This document shows positions 25,005 to 33,857 of a stretch of 51,422 bases of DNA, one piece after another; positions within the stretch are counted from its first letter, which is position 1; each line of letters begins with the position of its first letter. The DNA comes from Blautia sp. (GTDB lineage: Bacteria > Bacillota > Clostridia > Lachnospirales > Lachnospiraceae): positions 1 through 51,422 of the forward strand of contig JAETNR010000038.1 in the NCBI GenBank assembly GCA_021772055.1, given 5' to 3'. The position numbers and the translations under genes were made by a program. Under the pieces are notes generated by a model. It searched no databases. It was not told where the DNA came from and worked only from the letters and a program-made list of their open reading frames with translations.

Positions 25005-26087
25005 ATGAAAAAGTGGAAAAGGCTTCTGGTGTTTTTGACCTGTATCTGTGTGCTTCTTGGAGCATGCGGCGAAAGCCCGAAAGAGATAAAAACCGAAGCA
25101 CCGGATATACCGGCGAAAAGCAGCAATGAGGTGAAGATTGGCCTTAGCGTGGATTCTTATGTGATCGAGAGATGGATCCGGGACAGGGATATCTTTGTAT
25201 CCACTGCCAAAAAGCTGGGAGCAGAAGTGAATGTGCAGAATGCAAACGGCAGTGTGAAGGAGCAGATCTCCCAGATCGAGTATCTGATCGACAAAAAGGT
25301 GGATGTTCTGGTAATCATTCCTACGGACTGCGGCGCCCTTTCCCAGGTGGTTGCCAAGGCAAAAAATGCAGGGATCAAGATTATTTCCTATGACCGGCTG
25401 ATTCTGAATGCAGAGGTAGACCTCTATGTTTCCTTTAATAATACAGGCGTGGGAACTCTGATGGCAAAGGCGCTGAAAAAAAGCATACCGGAGGGCGGAG
25501 ATATTTTTATGATCCAGGGACCTGAGGAGGACAACAATGTAAAGCTTGTGCGGGAAGGATTTGAGGAGGAGATAAAAGGCAGCAGCCTTCGGGTGGTTTA
25601 TCAGGGGAATTGCGAAGGCTGGCTTGCGGAACAGGCAGCAGATCATCTTGACAAGGCACTTGCCCAATATCCGGATGTGAAGGGAATCATGTGCGGAAAT
25701 GATGATGTTGCGTCCCAGGTAATCCGGGTTCTTTCGGAACACCGTCTGGCAGGGTCTGTGCAGGTAGTGGGTCAGGACGGGGATCTTGCCGCCTGTCAGA
25801 GAATCGTAGAGGGAACCCAGACCATGACGGCTTTTAAATCCATAGAGATCCTTGCAAAAGCGGCAGCCAGATATGCGGTGAATATGGCAAAAGGAGAGAA
25901 ACTGGAGCGAATCTACAAAAGTATTGACAACGGTACCGGAGAAATTCCCTTCTGTATGATTCAGCCTATTGCAGTGACAAAGGATAATATGGATGAGATC
26001 ATTATTGACGGAGGTTTCCATTCTGAGGAGGATGTTTTTCTGAATGTGGAAAAAGAGGAAGAATACTGGAAAACCAGGATCCATTAA
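25005..26087 (+). CDS. Lipoprotein sugar-binding protein (XylF-like, second receptor)
   Basis: This roughly 360-residue lipoprotein has a signal peptide ending in a lipobox (CVLLGACG, lipidated Cys near residue 18). The mature protein is an XylF/ChvE-like type 1 binding fold: NEVKIGLSVDSYVIERWIRD, VDVLVIIPTDCGALSQVVAK, AGIKIISYDRL and the acidic DNNVKLVREG. Near the end, NGTGEIPFCMIQPIAVTKDN closely matches the XylF-type protein encoded at 26264. It begins one base after the YesN stop and ends before a terminator, so it belongs to the sensing operon. It may be a second receptor or a high-affinity binding protein. Confidence 0.88.
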   Translation: MKKWKRLLVFLTCICVLLGACGESPKEIKTEAPDIPAKSSNEVKIGLSVDSYVIERWIRDRDIFVSTAKKLGAEVNVQNANGSVKEQISQIEYLIDKKVDVLVIIPTDCGALSQVVAKAKNAGIKIISYDRLILNAEVDLYVSFNNTGVGTLMAKALKKSIPEGGDIFMIQGPEEDNNVKLVREGFEEEIKGSSLRVVYQGNCEGWLAEQAADHLDKALAQYPDVKGIMCGNDDVASQVIRVLSEHRLAGSVQVVGQDGDLAACQRIVEGTQTMTAFKSIEILAKAAARYAVNMAKGEKLERIYKSIDNGTGEIPFCMIQPIAVTKDNMDEIIIDGGFHSEEDVFLNVEKEEEYWKTRIH

Positions 26088-26118
26088 CAGAAAAAGTCAA
26101 TAGCAAATTTTTGCAGCA

Positions 26119-26150
26119 AAAATGTCTTGCCTATGGCAGGGCATTTTTGA
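26119..26150 (+). terminator. Terminator of the sensing operon
   Basis: AAAATGTCTTGCC (26119-26131) pairs with GGCAGGGCATTTT (26135-26147), including two G-U pairs, and ends in a T run. It separates the two-component operon from the transporter operon. Confidence 0.75.
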
Positions 26151-26173
26151 TTTTTGGAAAAATATCCGATATC

Positions 26174-26208
26174 TTGACAACTAAATCCAGTATGGATAAT
26201 GTTATAAT
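26174..26208 (+). promoter_or_regulatory. Probable promoter of the XylF-like transporter operon
   Basis: TTGACA at 26174-26179 is a consensus -35. The best -10 (TATAAT, 26203-26208) is 23 bp away, too far for a normal spacer, while GATAAT at 26195-26200 has a 15-bp spacer. A non-optimal spacing would fit activation by the YesN regulator. Confidence 0.5.
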
Positions 26209-26263
26209 CATTTTATCAAAAAAGTGTACCAGCCGGTACAAAAAAGAAATGGAGGATTTCAAG

Positions 26264-27328
26264 ATGAAAAGAAAATTGTTTGTAGCAGTTATGTGTGCCA
26301 CAATGGTAGCTGGAACAGTCGCAGCACCGGCAGCAGTAAAGGCTGAAAGCAAAGGTCTGGTTGGTGTGGCAATGCCGACACAGGATCTTCAGAGATGGAA
26401 TCAGGACGGCGAAAATATGAAGAAAGAACTGGAAGAAAAGGGATACGAAGTAGACCTTCAGTTTGCCGGCAATGATGTTGCTACACAGGTTTCTCAGATC
26501 GAAAATATGATTGCAAACGGAGATCAGTTACTGGTTATCGCCTCCATTGAAGGGGATTCCCTGGGAACCGTTCTTGCACAGGCAAAAGAAGCCGGAATTC
26601 CTGTCATCGCTTATGACCGTCTGATCATGAATACAGATGCAGTTTCCTATTATGCAACATTTGATAACTATCTGGTTGGAAAGACACAGGGTGAATTCCT
26701 GGTAGATGCTTTGGATCTGGAAAATCAGGACGGACCGTTCAATATTGAATTTGTAACAGGTGACCCTGGTGACAATAACGTAAACTTCTTCTTCGGCGGT
26801 GCTATGGATGTTCTGCAGCCGTACATTGATTCCGGCAAACTGGTAGTTCCATCCGGACAGGTGACGAAGGATGAGGTTGCAACTGCAGCATGGGCAACCG
26901 AAACCGCACAGGCAAGATTCGAAAACATTCTTTCTTCCTACTATGCAGACGGCACAAACCTTGACGCAGTTCTTGCTTCCAATGACTCTACAGCACTTGG
27001 TGTTGAAAACGCTCTGGCAGCAAACTACACAGGAGAATATCCGGTGATTACAGGTCAGGACTGCGATATCGCGAATATGCCGAACATCATTGACGGAAAA
27101 CAGGCTATGTCCGTATTTAAGGATACTCGTACTCTGGCTTCCAAGGTTGTAGAAATGGTTGACGCTATCATGCAGGGCGGAGAAGCTCCTGTAAATGATG
27201 AAGAAACATATGACAATGGTACAGGCGTGATCCCGTCCTATCTGTGTGAGCCGGTTGCTGTAACAGTAGACAACTACAAAGAAATGCTCATTGATTCCGG
27301 ATACTATACAGAGGATCAGCTTCAGTAA
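26264..27328 (+). CDS. Sugar ABC transporter substrate-binding protein (XylF/ChvE type)
   Basis: This roughly 354-residue exported sugar-binding protein has a signal peptide at about residues 1-25 ([21 protein letters not shown]) with no lipobox. Mature motifs are [53 protein letters not shown] and [20 protein letters not shown]. Near the end [20 protein letters not shown] matches the ChvE multiple-monosaccharide family. ATG 26264 is chosen because GGAGG lies 8 bases upstream; earlier in-frame codons lack a ribosome site and would disturb the signal peptide. The ligand may be xylose, arabinose, glucose or galactose. A hairpin separates it from the ATPase gene. Confidence 0.93.
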   Translation: MKRKLFVAVMCATMVAGTVAAPAAVKAESKGLVGVAMPTQDLQRWNQDGENMKKELEEKGYEVDLQFAGNDVATQVSQIENMIANGDQLLVIASIEGDSLGTVLAQAKEAGIPVIAYDRLIMNTDAVSYYATFDNYLVGKTQGEFLVDALDLENQDGPFNIEFVTGDPGDNNVNFFFGGAMDVLQPYIDSGKLVVPSGQVTKDEVATAAWATETAQARFENILSSYYADGTNLDAVLASNDSTALGVENALAANYTGEYPVITGQDCDIANMPNIIDGKQAMSVFKDTRTLASKVVEMVDAIMQGGEAPVNDEETYDNGTGVIPSYLCEPVAVTVDNYKEMLIDSGYYTEDQLQ

Positions 27329-27343
27329 TCAATCAATAATGTA

Positions 27344-27374
27344 CAGGCGGGCCGGCGCGCCCGCCTGTTTATTT
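27344..27374 (+). terminator. Hairpin between binding protein and ATPase genes
   Basis: CAGGCGGGC (27344-27352) pairs with GCCCGCCTG (27359-27367) around a 6-nt loop, followed by TTTATTT. Partial termination would lower ATPase and permease levels relative to the binding protein. Confidence 0.75.
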
Positions 27375-27413
27375 GAAACCTATAGGACTTTTGAATGCTG
27401 GGAGGGAGAAATT

Positions 27414-28952
27414 TTGGCAAAGATACTGCTGGAAATGAAGAATATCACCAAAACATTCCCTGGTGTAAAGGCGCTTGACAATGTAAACCTGCAGGTAGAA
27501 GAGGGAGAGATCCATGCACTTGTAGGAGAGAACGGCGCAGGAAAATCTACTCTGATGAATGTCCTTTCCGGTGTATATCCCCATGGAACTTACACTGGTG
27601 ATATTATTTATAACGGAGAAATCTGCAATTTCCATGATATTAAGGACAGCGAAGCAAAGGGAATCGTAATCATCCATCAGGAATTGGCTCTGATTCCGTA
27701 TATGACCATCGGAGAAAATATATTTCTGGGAAATGAACGTGGAAAAAAATTTGCCATAAACTGGGATGAGACCTATGGAATGGCAGAAAAGTATACAAAG
27801 CAGGTAGGGCTTTCGGAACCCTCAAGAACACTGATTAAGGATATTGGCGTAGGAAAGCAGCAGCTTGTGGAAATTGCAAAAGCACTGGCAAAGAAGGCAA
27901 AGCTTTTGATCCTGGACGAACCTACTTCCTCTTTAAATGAGTCGGACTCCAGGGCTCTTCTTGACCTGATGCTGAAATTAAAGAAGGAGGGCATGACCTC
28001 CATTATTATTTCCCATAAGTTAAATGAAGTTTCTTATGTTGCGGATAAGATTACGGTAATCCGGGACGGTGCCACCATTGAAACCCTGAGAAAAGGTGTG
28101 GACGATTGTTCGGAAGACCGCATTATCAAGGGAATGGTAGGACGCGAGATTGCGGATCGTTTCCCGAAGCGCCACGGCGTAAAGATCGGCGAAGTGAATA
28201 TGGAAGTAAAGAACTGGACGGTTTACCATCCGCTTTATTCCGAGCGTAAGGTAGTGGACAATGTGTCCATCAAAGTACGCAAGGGTGAGGTTGTGGGAAT
28301 TTCCGGACTGATGGGAGCCGGACGTACAGAGCTTGCCATGAGTGTTTTTGGAAAAAGCTATGGGACGAACATCAGCGGAAGCCTTCGCCTTAATGGGAAG
28401 GATGTAAATCTGAAAAGCGCCCGGGATGCCATTGAGCATAAGCTTGCTTATGTTACAGAGGACCGGAAGGGCGACGGGTTGATCTTAAGCAATGCCATTA
28501 AGACCAACACGACCCTTGCGAACCTGAAAGGTGTCAGCAGTAAGGGTGTGATCAACCCGGACAAAGAGTACGCAGTTGCTGTGGAATATAAGGAAAAGCT
28601 GAAAACCAAGTGTCCGTCTGTAGAACAGAATGTGGGAAATTTAAGCGGTGGCAACCAGCAGAAGGTATTGCTTGCCAAGTGGATGTTTGCAGATCCGGAT
28701 GTTCTGATTTTGGATGAACCTACCAGGGGCATTGATGTAGGTGCAAAATATGAAATCTACTGTATTATCAATGATCTGGTAGCAGCAGGAAAATCGGTCA
28801 TTATGATATCCTCGGAGCTTCCGGAGGTATTGGGAATGTCAGACCGCATTTATGTCATGAATGAAGGCAGGATAGCCGGGGAATTAAGTGCCCGGGAGGC
28901 ATCCCAGGAGAAGATCATGGCATGTATTCTCAATTCAAGCAAAGGAGAGTAA
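27414..28952 (+). CDS. Sugar ABC transporter ATP-binding protein, double domain (XylG/GguA type)
   Basis: This roughly 512-residue CUT2 ATPase has two nucleotide-binding domains in tandem. The first has Walker [38 protein letters not shown], the degenerate signature [15 protein letters not shown] and Walker [13 protein letters not shown]. The second has the diverged P-loop [16 protein letters not shown], then [10 protein letters not shown], signature [14 protein letters not shown] and Walker [15 protein letters not shown]. The start is TTG at 27414, because GGGAGGGA lies 8 bases upstream and the encoded [17 protein letters not shown] aligns with family N-termini. ATG 27435 is an alternative. 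It serves the XylF-like receptor upstream and the permease 3 bp downstream. Confidence 0.93.
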   Translation: MAKILLEMKNITKTFPGVKALDNVNLQVEEGEIHALVGENGAGKSTLMNVLSGVYPHGTYTGDIIYNGEICNFHDIKDSEAKGIVIIHQELALIPYMTIGENIFLGNERGKKFAINWDETYGMAEKYTKQVGLSEPSRTLIKDIGVGKQQLVEIAKALAKKAKLLILDEPTSSLNESDSRALLDLMLKLKKEGMTSIIISHKLNEVSYVADKITVIRDGATIETLRKGVDDCSEDRIIKGMVGREIADRFPKRHGVKIGEVNMEVKNWTVYHPLYSERKVVDNVSIKVRKGEVVGISGLMGAGRTELAMSVFGKSYGTNISGSLRLNGKDVNLKSARDAIEHKLAYVTEDRKGDGLILSNAIKTNTTLANLKGVSSKGVINPDKEYAVAVEYKEKLKTKCPSVEQNVGNLSGGNQQKVLLAKWMFADPDVLILDEPTRGIDVGAKYEIYCIINDLVAAGKSVIMISSELPEVLGMSDRIYVMNEGRIAGELSAREASQEKIMACILNSSKGE

Positions 28953-28955
28953 GCA

Positions 28956-30140
28956 ATGGATAAAGCAAAAATGAAAGCAGGCTTTCAAAAATATACAATG
29001 ATTATCGTTCTTGTTCTGGTAACGCTGTTCTTCACATGGGGTACTCAGGGCAAGATTCTTTACCCCCAGAATATTAATAACCTGATCTCCCAGAATGCCT
29101 ATGTATTTGTGCTTGCGACAGGTATGCTGCTGTGTATTTTAACAGGCGGTAACATCGACCTTTCCGTTGGTTCGGTGGTATGCTTTGTAGGCGCACTGTG
29201 CGGTATTTTTATGGAAAACATGAAGCTGCCTGACGGAGCTGCAGTTGTGCTGGCTCTTGTGATCGGTGCACTGATCGGTGCGTGGCAGGCATTCTGGATT
29301 GCCTATGTAAGGATTCCTCCGTTTATTGTAACCCTGGCAGGGATGCTGATGTTCCGCGGATTGTCCAATGTGGTTCTTGCGGGAAAAACCCTTCCGATCA
29401 AATCAGAGACTTTCGTCAAGCTGTTCGGCGGCGGTGCAAACTGCTACATTCCTGATTTCCTGGGCGGCGGTGACGGGCTGAACCGTGTTGCCCTTGCCCT
29501 TGGTATCATTGCCAGTGTAGTCTATGTTGCCATAACCATGCGCAGCTATATCAATCGTAAGAAGAATGGTTATGAAACAGGAAACGCTGCCGCAATGTAT
29601 GCAAAAATGGCAGTGATTGTTCTGGTAGTGCTTGCGGTATCCATAAAGCTCGCTCAGTATAAGGGAATTCCGACCTCTCTGGTATGGGTTCTGGTGGTTG
29701 TCCTGGTTTACGGTTATATTACCAGCAAAACAACGGTAGGCCGTTATTTCTATGCAGTAGGTGGAAATGAGAAGGCTACCAAGCTTTCCGGTATCAATAC
29801 AAACAGGGTATATTTCATTGCCTATACCAATATGGGATTTCTGGCAGCACTTGCAGGTCTTCTTACAATCGCACGTATGACCTCCGCACAGCCTACTTAT
29901 GGACAGAACTACGAGATGGACGCCATCGGTTCCTGTTTCATCGGCGGTGCTTCCGCATACGGCGGAACCGGTACGGTTCCGGGGGTCATTGTTGGTGCGG
30001 TTCTTATGGGTATCATCAATCAGGGCATGAGTATTATGGGAACTGACCAGAACATGCAGAAGGTGGTAAAAGGTGCCGTTCTTCTGGCAGCCGTTATTTT
30101 TGATGTAGTAAGCAAGAGAAAATCCTTTATCGCAAAATAA
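28956..30140 (+). CDS. Sugar ABC transporter permease (XylH/GguB/MmsB type)
   Basis: This 394-residue CUT2 permease has about ten hydrophobic segments. Family motifs are ILTGGNIDLSVGSVVCFVGA, AYVRIPPFIVTLAGMLMFRG, TTVGRYFYAVGGNEKATKLSG (ATPase-contact loop) and GGTGTVPGVIVGAVLMGIIN. The insert GGGANCYIPDFLGGGDGLNR and the long segment before KTTVGRY distinguish the GguB/MmsB group from RbsC. It is the last gene of the transporter operon. The next gene has its own probable promoter 35 bp downstream. Confidence 0.93.
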   Translation: MDKAKMKAGFQKYTMIIVLVLVTLFFTWGTQGKILYPQNINNLISQNAYVFVLATGMLLCILTGGNIDLSVGSVVCFVGALCGIFMENMKLPDGAAVVLALVIGALIGAWQAFWIAYVRIPPFIVTLAGMLMFRGLSNVVLAGKTLPIKSETFVKLFGGGANCYIPDFLGGGDGLNRVALALGIIASVVYVAITMRSYINRKKNGYETGNAAAMYAKMAVIVLVVLAVSIKLAQYKGIPTSLVWVLVVVLVYGYITSKTTVGRYFYAVGGNEKATKLSGINTNRVYFIAYTNMGFLAALAGLLTIARMTSAQPTYGQNYEMDAIGSCFIGGASAYGGTGTVPGVIVGAVLMGIINQGMSIMGTDQNMQKVVKGAVLLAAVIFDVVSKRKSFIAK

Positions 30141-30174
30141 GGTGTCAGATTATTGTTTTTTCTAAAAAAAGTAC

Positions 30175-30203
30175 TTGCCCCTCACACTGCGGCGTGTTAA
30201 TAT
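30175..30203 (+). promoter_or_regulatory. Possible promoter of the YerC-like gene
   Basis: TTGCCC at 30175-30180 and TAATAT at 30198-30203 are separated by 17 bp, about 47 bp before the start codon. Both boxes are imperfect. Confidence 0.42.
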
Positions 30204-30249
30204 ATTAATATTGCTGAGTGATAAAAAATTGTTTCAAAGGAGCAGGGAT

Positions 30250-30552
30250 ATGGGTAAAAAAATCAGAACAGAGGCTGTTGACCATCTTTTTGAGGCAATC
30301 TTGTGCCTGAAGAATAAGGAAGAATGTTACACCTTTTTTGAGGATGTATGTACGATCAATGAGCTTCTTTCCTTGTCTCAGCGTTTTGAAGTTGCCAAAA
30401 TGCTGATGGATAAGAGAACGTATCTGGACATTTCTGAGAAGACAGGTGCATCGACCGCAACGATCAGTCGTGTGAACCGTTCACTTAACTATGGAAACGA
30501 TGGATACGAAATGGTGTTTGCCAGAATGGGCAGCAAGGAAGAAGAACAGTAA
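30250..30552 (+). CDS. YerC/YecD family TrpR-related protein
   Basis: This 100-residue helical DNA-binding protein is related to TrpR. The core includes ICTINELLSLSQRFEVAKM-like sequence with a helix-turn-helix at YLDISEKTGASTATISRVNR and then SLNYGNDGYEMVF. ATG 30250 has AAAGGAG 8 bp upstream; the in-frame codon at 30175 would add unrelated residues and overlaps the promoter. It is often a free-standing housekeeping regulator in Firmicutes, and the target is unknown. A 22-bp perfect hairpin follows. Confidence 0.9.
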   Translation: MGKKIRTEAVDHLFEAILCLKNKEECYTFFEDVCTINELLSLSQRFEVAKMLMDKRTYLDISEKTGASTATISRVNRSLNYGNDGYEMVFARMGSKEEEQ

Positions 30553-30570
30553 ATCAAAATTTACGCATAA

Positions 30571-30637
30571 ACATCAGGAGCGCTGCTGCAGAGGATAGAT
30601 TGTCTGCAGCAGCGCTCCTGATGTGTTATTCTTTTTT
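30571..30637. terminator. 22-bp perfect hairpin between convergent genes
   Basis: Bases 30571-30592 are the exact reverse complement of 30603-30624, with a 10-nt loop. A T run (30631-30637) follows on the plus strand and an AT-rich stretch on the minus strand. It probably terminates both the YerC-like gene and the convergent DUF1836 gene. Confidence 0.85.
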
Positions 30638-31267
30638 TGCCTTGGGTGCCTTTTCTTTACGGTGTTTTCCTGCAGTCCCTTCCGGGCGCATATCGTCAAT
30701 GAGATGTTCAATGAGCATTTTTTTGAGATAGACATCAAAGCTCAAAAGGCAGATAAAAGAGAAATTTTTCAGAAATTCCCGATCCTCTTCATCCGCATCC
30801 TCAAAGGTGTTCTGGGCTGTCTGATAGCACTTGAACAAATCTTTCTGCAGAGATTCTATGCGGCCTTTTTCCATGCCGAATACTTCGTTATAAATGTAAG
30901 TCAGATCCTTTTCCCCTGTGGACTTGAAGAATTTGTCTGTAATGGGAGAGAGAAGCGTCTGAATATCATTAATAGAAAGAATATTTTTAAAATAATAAAT
31001 AAAGATCAGCATGAGCAGATGCTCTTTGGAATACCGTTTCTTCTCAGGAGAGGGAAGCAGGTTATTCTTCGCGTAATTATTGATCATAGTCTTGGTCAGG
31101 ACCTTGTCCTCCGGATAGCGCTTGGTGGAAGCAAGCTGGGATTCCATAAAGGTAGTTACCTGATCCATATATAAATCAATATTAGGAAGATCGTCCGGTT
31201 TAATATAGTCAATTTTGGAAACACTACTCAGGATACTATTGATGATGTCTTTGGTATCAATATTCAT
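30626..31267 (-). CDS. DUF1836 domain-containing protein
   Basis: This 213-residue cytoplasmic protein contains a DUF1836 domain, a MerR-like helical fold common in Clostridia. Characteristic sequence includes VLTKTMINNYAKNNLLPSP and the following KKRYSKEHLLMLIFIYYFKN, then ILSINDIQTLLSPI. The C-terminus is basic and Lys/Ala-rich (GKHRKEKAPKAKKE), which may help bind DNA. A start at 31267 with upstream AGAGGTGATAATC-like sequence is reasonable. The target genes are unknown. It lies between the hairpin at 30571-30624 and the AraC gene, transcribed alone. Confidence 0.87.
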   Translation of the reverse strand: MNIDTKDIINSILSSVSKIDYIKPDDLPNIDLYMDQVTTFMESQLASTKRYPEDKVLTKTMINNYAKNNLLPSPEKKRYSKEHLLMLIFIYYFKNILSINDIQTLLSPITDKFFKSTGEKDLTYIYNEVFGMEKGRIESLQKDLFKCYQTAQNTFEDADEEDREFLKNFSFICLLSFDVYLKKMLIEHLIDDMRPEGTAGKHRKEKAPKAKKE

Positions 31268-31396
31268 GTGATTATCACCTCTGCCCTCTATTATATAGTT
31301 TTGAATACTACTTGTAAATGTTTTTTTGAAAGTTTTATAAAATCAATTTTGCCCCGCAAGCCCTTCCCCACTCCGTGAAATGCAACTTTGTGCTGG

Positions 31397-32245
31397 TTAC
31401 AGGAGCTTGTTGTTCTGGCGGTAGATTCTGGGAGAGACGTCAAAAACTTTTTTAAATGCTCTGGAAAAGTGCAGCTGGTTGGGATACCCTACCTGAATGC
31501 TGATATCGTGGATAGGCAGATCTGTGAGCTTTAAAAGTTCTGCAGCCCTGTTCATACGGTAGCAGATTAGAAATTCCTGGGGGGACTGGCCCATGGTATC
31601 CTTGAAGATCTTGCCGAAATAGCTTCTGTCCAGATTGCAGCGGCCTGCCATATCCTCCACCGTGATGGGGAGAGCATAGTTCTGCTCAATAAAAGCGACT
31701 GCTTCTTTTGTATAAAATTCGGACAGCTTTCCTCCTTGTTTTTTGCGCTTCTTTGAGGAACCGGACAGGATCGCATCCATGATGAGGTACAGATATCCGA
31801 TCTGGTGAAGTGAGGACTCCTGATCATGACCGGCAAGATAGAGAAGCCGCTCTTTCAGTGTTTCCCCTGCCTGAGCGGAATCAGGGATATAAACGGGAGT
31901 CTCGGAGGACAAACCGGCACTTTCCAGAATTTCTTTGGCACGCAGGCCGCCGAACTCGACCCAGGTGTATTCCCAGGGCTCTTCTCTGTCTGCAAAGTAG
32001 GTATTGACCCTCCCTGGCTCAATGAGGAATCCGCTGCCCGGCCCGATCCGATACTCCTTAGAATGGTTGTGGGTGTCATCGGTTAAGAGCGTACCTTTGC
32101 CGGAAATCACATAATGGAACAGGTAGTGATTTCTGATAAAAGGTCCATAGGAGTGGAGGGGACGGCATCTTTCGTAACCGTACTGATACAGGGTAAAATC
32201 CATGAAACGGTCATCAGAAAACATATGAAACAAGAGATTTGGCAT
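31397..32245 (-). CDS. AraC-family regulator of the alpha-galactoside locus (MsmR/RafR-like)
   Basis: This 282-residue regulator has an N-terminal cupin-type sugar-sensing domain (HSYGPFIRNHYLFHYVISGK, then GPGSGFLIEPGRVNTYFA and EYTWVEFGG). The C-terminal AraC domain has helix-turn-helix motifs at ITVEDMAGRCNLDRSYFGKIF and IHDISIQVGYPNQLHFSRAF, ending SPRIYRQNNKLL. It is divergent from an MsmEFG-like transporter and a GH36 alpha-galactosidase, so it probably activates them in response to raffinose- or melibiose-type sugars. It closely resembles the protein encoded at 48655-49548, including its promoter region. Confidence 0.92.
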   Translation of the reverse strand: MPNLLFHMFSDDRFMDFTLYQYGYERCRPLHSYGPFIRNHYLFHYVISGKGTLLTDDTHNHSKEYRIGPGSGFLIEPGRVNTYFADREEPWEYTWVEFGGLRAKEILESAGLSSETPVYIPDSAQAGETLKERLLYLAGHDQESSLHQIGYLYLIMDAILSGSSKKRKKQGGKLSEFYTKEAVAFIEQNYALPITVEDMAGRCNLDRSYFGKIFKDTMGQSPQEFLICYRMNRAAELLKLTDLPIHDISIQVGYPNQLHFSRAFKKVFDVSPRIYRQNNKLL

Positions 32246-32332
32246 ATTTTGCAGCTCTCCTTCCCTTTGAATATGGTAAAATTGCTCAAAAAAATGATGA
32301 AAATATGTTGAAAAGCACTGAAATTTCGTGCT

Positions 32333-32392
32333 TTTCTTATATTATATACCTTTATACGTCTATATATCAACGATATTCTTGAAAAACAGCAT
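32333..32392 (-). promoter_or_regulatory. araC promoter, conserved block shared with 49637-49692
   Basis: On the minus strand, TTGATA (complement of 32365-32370) and TATAAT (complement of 32341-32346) are separated by 18 bp. The same block, with identical 18 bp TTTCTTATATTATATACC and the same spacing, lies upstream of the second AraC gene. Similarity extends through TGAAAAA near 32380. Confidence 0.72.
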
Positions 32393-32504
32393 CCGGGTAT
32401 AAAAGTGAGCTAAAGAGAGTATTTACCAATAAATGGACAAATGATAAAATCGTAATATCTTAAAAGCTTCTAAGTCAGTAATATCCGGGTAGACGTATCC
32501 GGGA
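32391..32504 (+). promoter_or_regulatory. Three ATCCGGG repeats upstream of the binding-protein gene
   Basis: ATCCGGG occurs at 32391-32397, 32483-32489 and 32497-32503. The first two are followed by TA and the last two are 14 bp apart. They are candidate operator half-sites for the AraC regulator. The gap 32246-32551 contains only this and the araC promoter. Confidence 0.4.
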
Positions 32505-32551
32505 TAGTTATGACCATGGTTGAAAAATGGGATTCGGAAAGGAGAATGAAC

Positions 32552-33841
32552 ATGATTAAAAAAAAGAGCGCAGCATCCGGTTTGGCAGCAGTACTGGCAG
32601 CGGCTGCTCTGGGAATCCTTTTGGGAGGATGCGGCAACAGATCAGATAACGGAAAAATCCAGATTGAAATGGTCCATTACAAACCGGAAGCAGTAAAAGC
32701 GTTTGAGGAAATGGAAAAGAAATTCAATGAGACCCATGATGATATTGAATTAACAATTTCCTCTCCCAAAGACGCCATGACTGTTTTGAAGACACGTTTC
32801 ATCAAGGAGGATGCACCGGATATCATCGGTATTGGCGGTGACGTAAACTTTTCCAATTTTGTAGATTCCGACATGCTGGCGGATATCTCAGATTTTGAAG
32901 GATTATCTTCTATTAAACAGGCATATCTGGATATTGATAAGAATCTGGAGTTTGTTCCTATGGACGGCGTTTATGCGGTTCCTTATGTGGCAAATGCGGC
33001 AGGTATTCTTTATAACAGGGAGATGTTCCGGGAGAACAACTGGGAAATTCCCACAACCTGGGATGAATTTCTGACACTTTTGGATACCATTCAGGCATCC
33101 GGACAGCAGCCGCTGTATTTCGGCTTTAAAGATACATGGACCTGTCTGGCACCGTGGAATGCCATGGCATGTGACCTGGCTCCTGCAGATGTATGCCAGC
33201 AGGTCAACAGAGGAACGACGACCTTTGCAGAGGAATACAGAGAATTATCTGAGAAAATCCTTCAGCTTCTTCCTTATGCACAGCCTGACCCCTATGCATA
33301 TTCCTACAATGACGCTTGTACTGCTTTTGCAAGAGGAGAGTCTGCGATGTACTGCATCGGAAGCTACGCAGTTCCCCAGATCCTGTCCGTAAATCCGGAG
33401 ATGGAGATTGATTCCTTTGTATTCCCGGCAAATGACAGTGCAGACGGGCAGCTTCTGAACTCCGGCGTGGATCTGCAGTTTTCCGTAATGAAGGATTGTG
33501 AGAACAAAGAGGCTGCTTATGAAGTACTGAACTTCCTTCTGGAGGATGAGACTGTTCAGATCTATCTGAATGACCAAAATGCAGTTCCCTGCAAAGAAGG
33601 AGACTTTACCCTTCCTTCCATGCTGGATGGGATGAAAGAGTACATCGAGGCAGGCAGGATGGTGGACTACCAGGATCATTATTATCCTGCTGAGATGAGT
33701 GTGGATGCTTTGATCCAGACCTATCTGATGGACGGGGATACGGATGCATTCCTTGAGAACTTTGATAAACAGTGGATCCGCTATAACCGTGACCTGATTC
33801 GTAAGGTCCAGGATTATGAAGCGGCCCACGGCTCTAACTGA
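32552..33841 (+). CDS. Sugar ABC transporter substrate-binding lipoprotein (MsmE/RafE type)
   Basis: This roughly 429-residue extracellular binding lipoprotein of solute-binding family 1 has signal peptide and lipobox AALGILLGGCGNRSD (Cys near residue 27). The mature fold begins IQIEMVHYKPEAVKAFEEME, with APDIIGIGGDVNFSNFVDSD, VPYVANAAGILYNREMF and WDEFLTLLDTIQASGQQPLY typical of alpha-galactoside or raffinose receptors. ATG 32552 is chosen because GGAG lies 7 bases upstream; in-frame ATGs at 32510 and 32546 lack this. It starts an operon with two permeases and a GH36 enzyme. No terminator lies between it and the next gene, only 16 bp. Confidence 0.92.
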   Translation: MIKKKSAASGLAAVLAAAALGILLGGCGNRSDNGKIQIEMVHYKPEAVKAFEEMEKKFNETHDDIELTISSPKDAMTVLKTRFIKEDAPDIIGIGGDVNFSNFVDSDMLADISDFEGLSSIKQAYLDIDKNLEFVPMDGVYAVPYVANAAGILYNREMFRENNWEIPTTWDEFLTLLDTIQASGQQPLYFGFKDTWTCLAPWNAMACDLAPADVCQQVNRGTTTFAEEYRELSEKILQLLPYAQPDPYAYSYNDACTAFARGESAMYCIGSYAVPQILSVNPEMEIDSFVFPANDSADGQLLNSGVDLQFSVMKDCENKEAAYEVLNFLLEDETVQIYLNDQNAVPCKEGDFTLPSMLDGMKEYIEAGRMVDYQDHYYPAEMSVDALIQTYLMDGDTDAFLENFDKQWIRYNRDLIRKVQDYEAAHGSN

Positions 33842-33857
33842 AGGAGGGGGAAAGGTC

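Noticed and set aside
24951..26084. A 377-codon open frame antisense to the lipoprotein receptor
   Set aside because: It mirrors the coding strand of a well-supported binding protein and shows no recognisable domain.
26111..26263. A 51-residue N-terminal extension of the XylF-like protein
   Set aside because: It would overlap the terminator and promoter region. GGAGG before 26264 and the signal peptide define the start.
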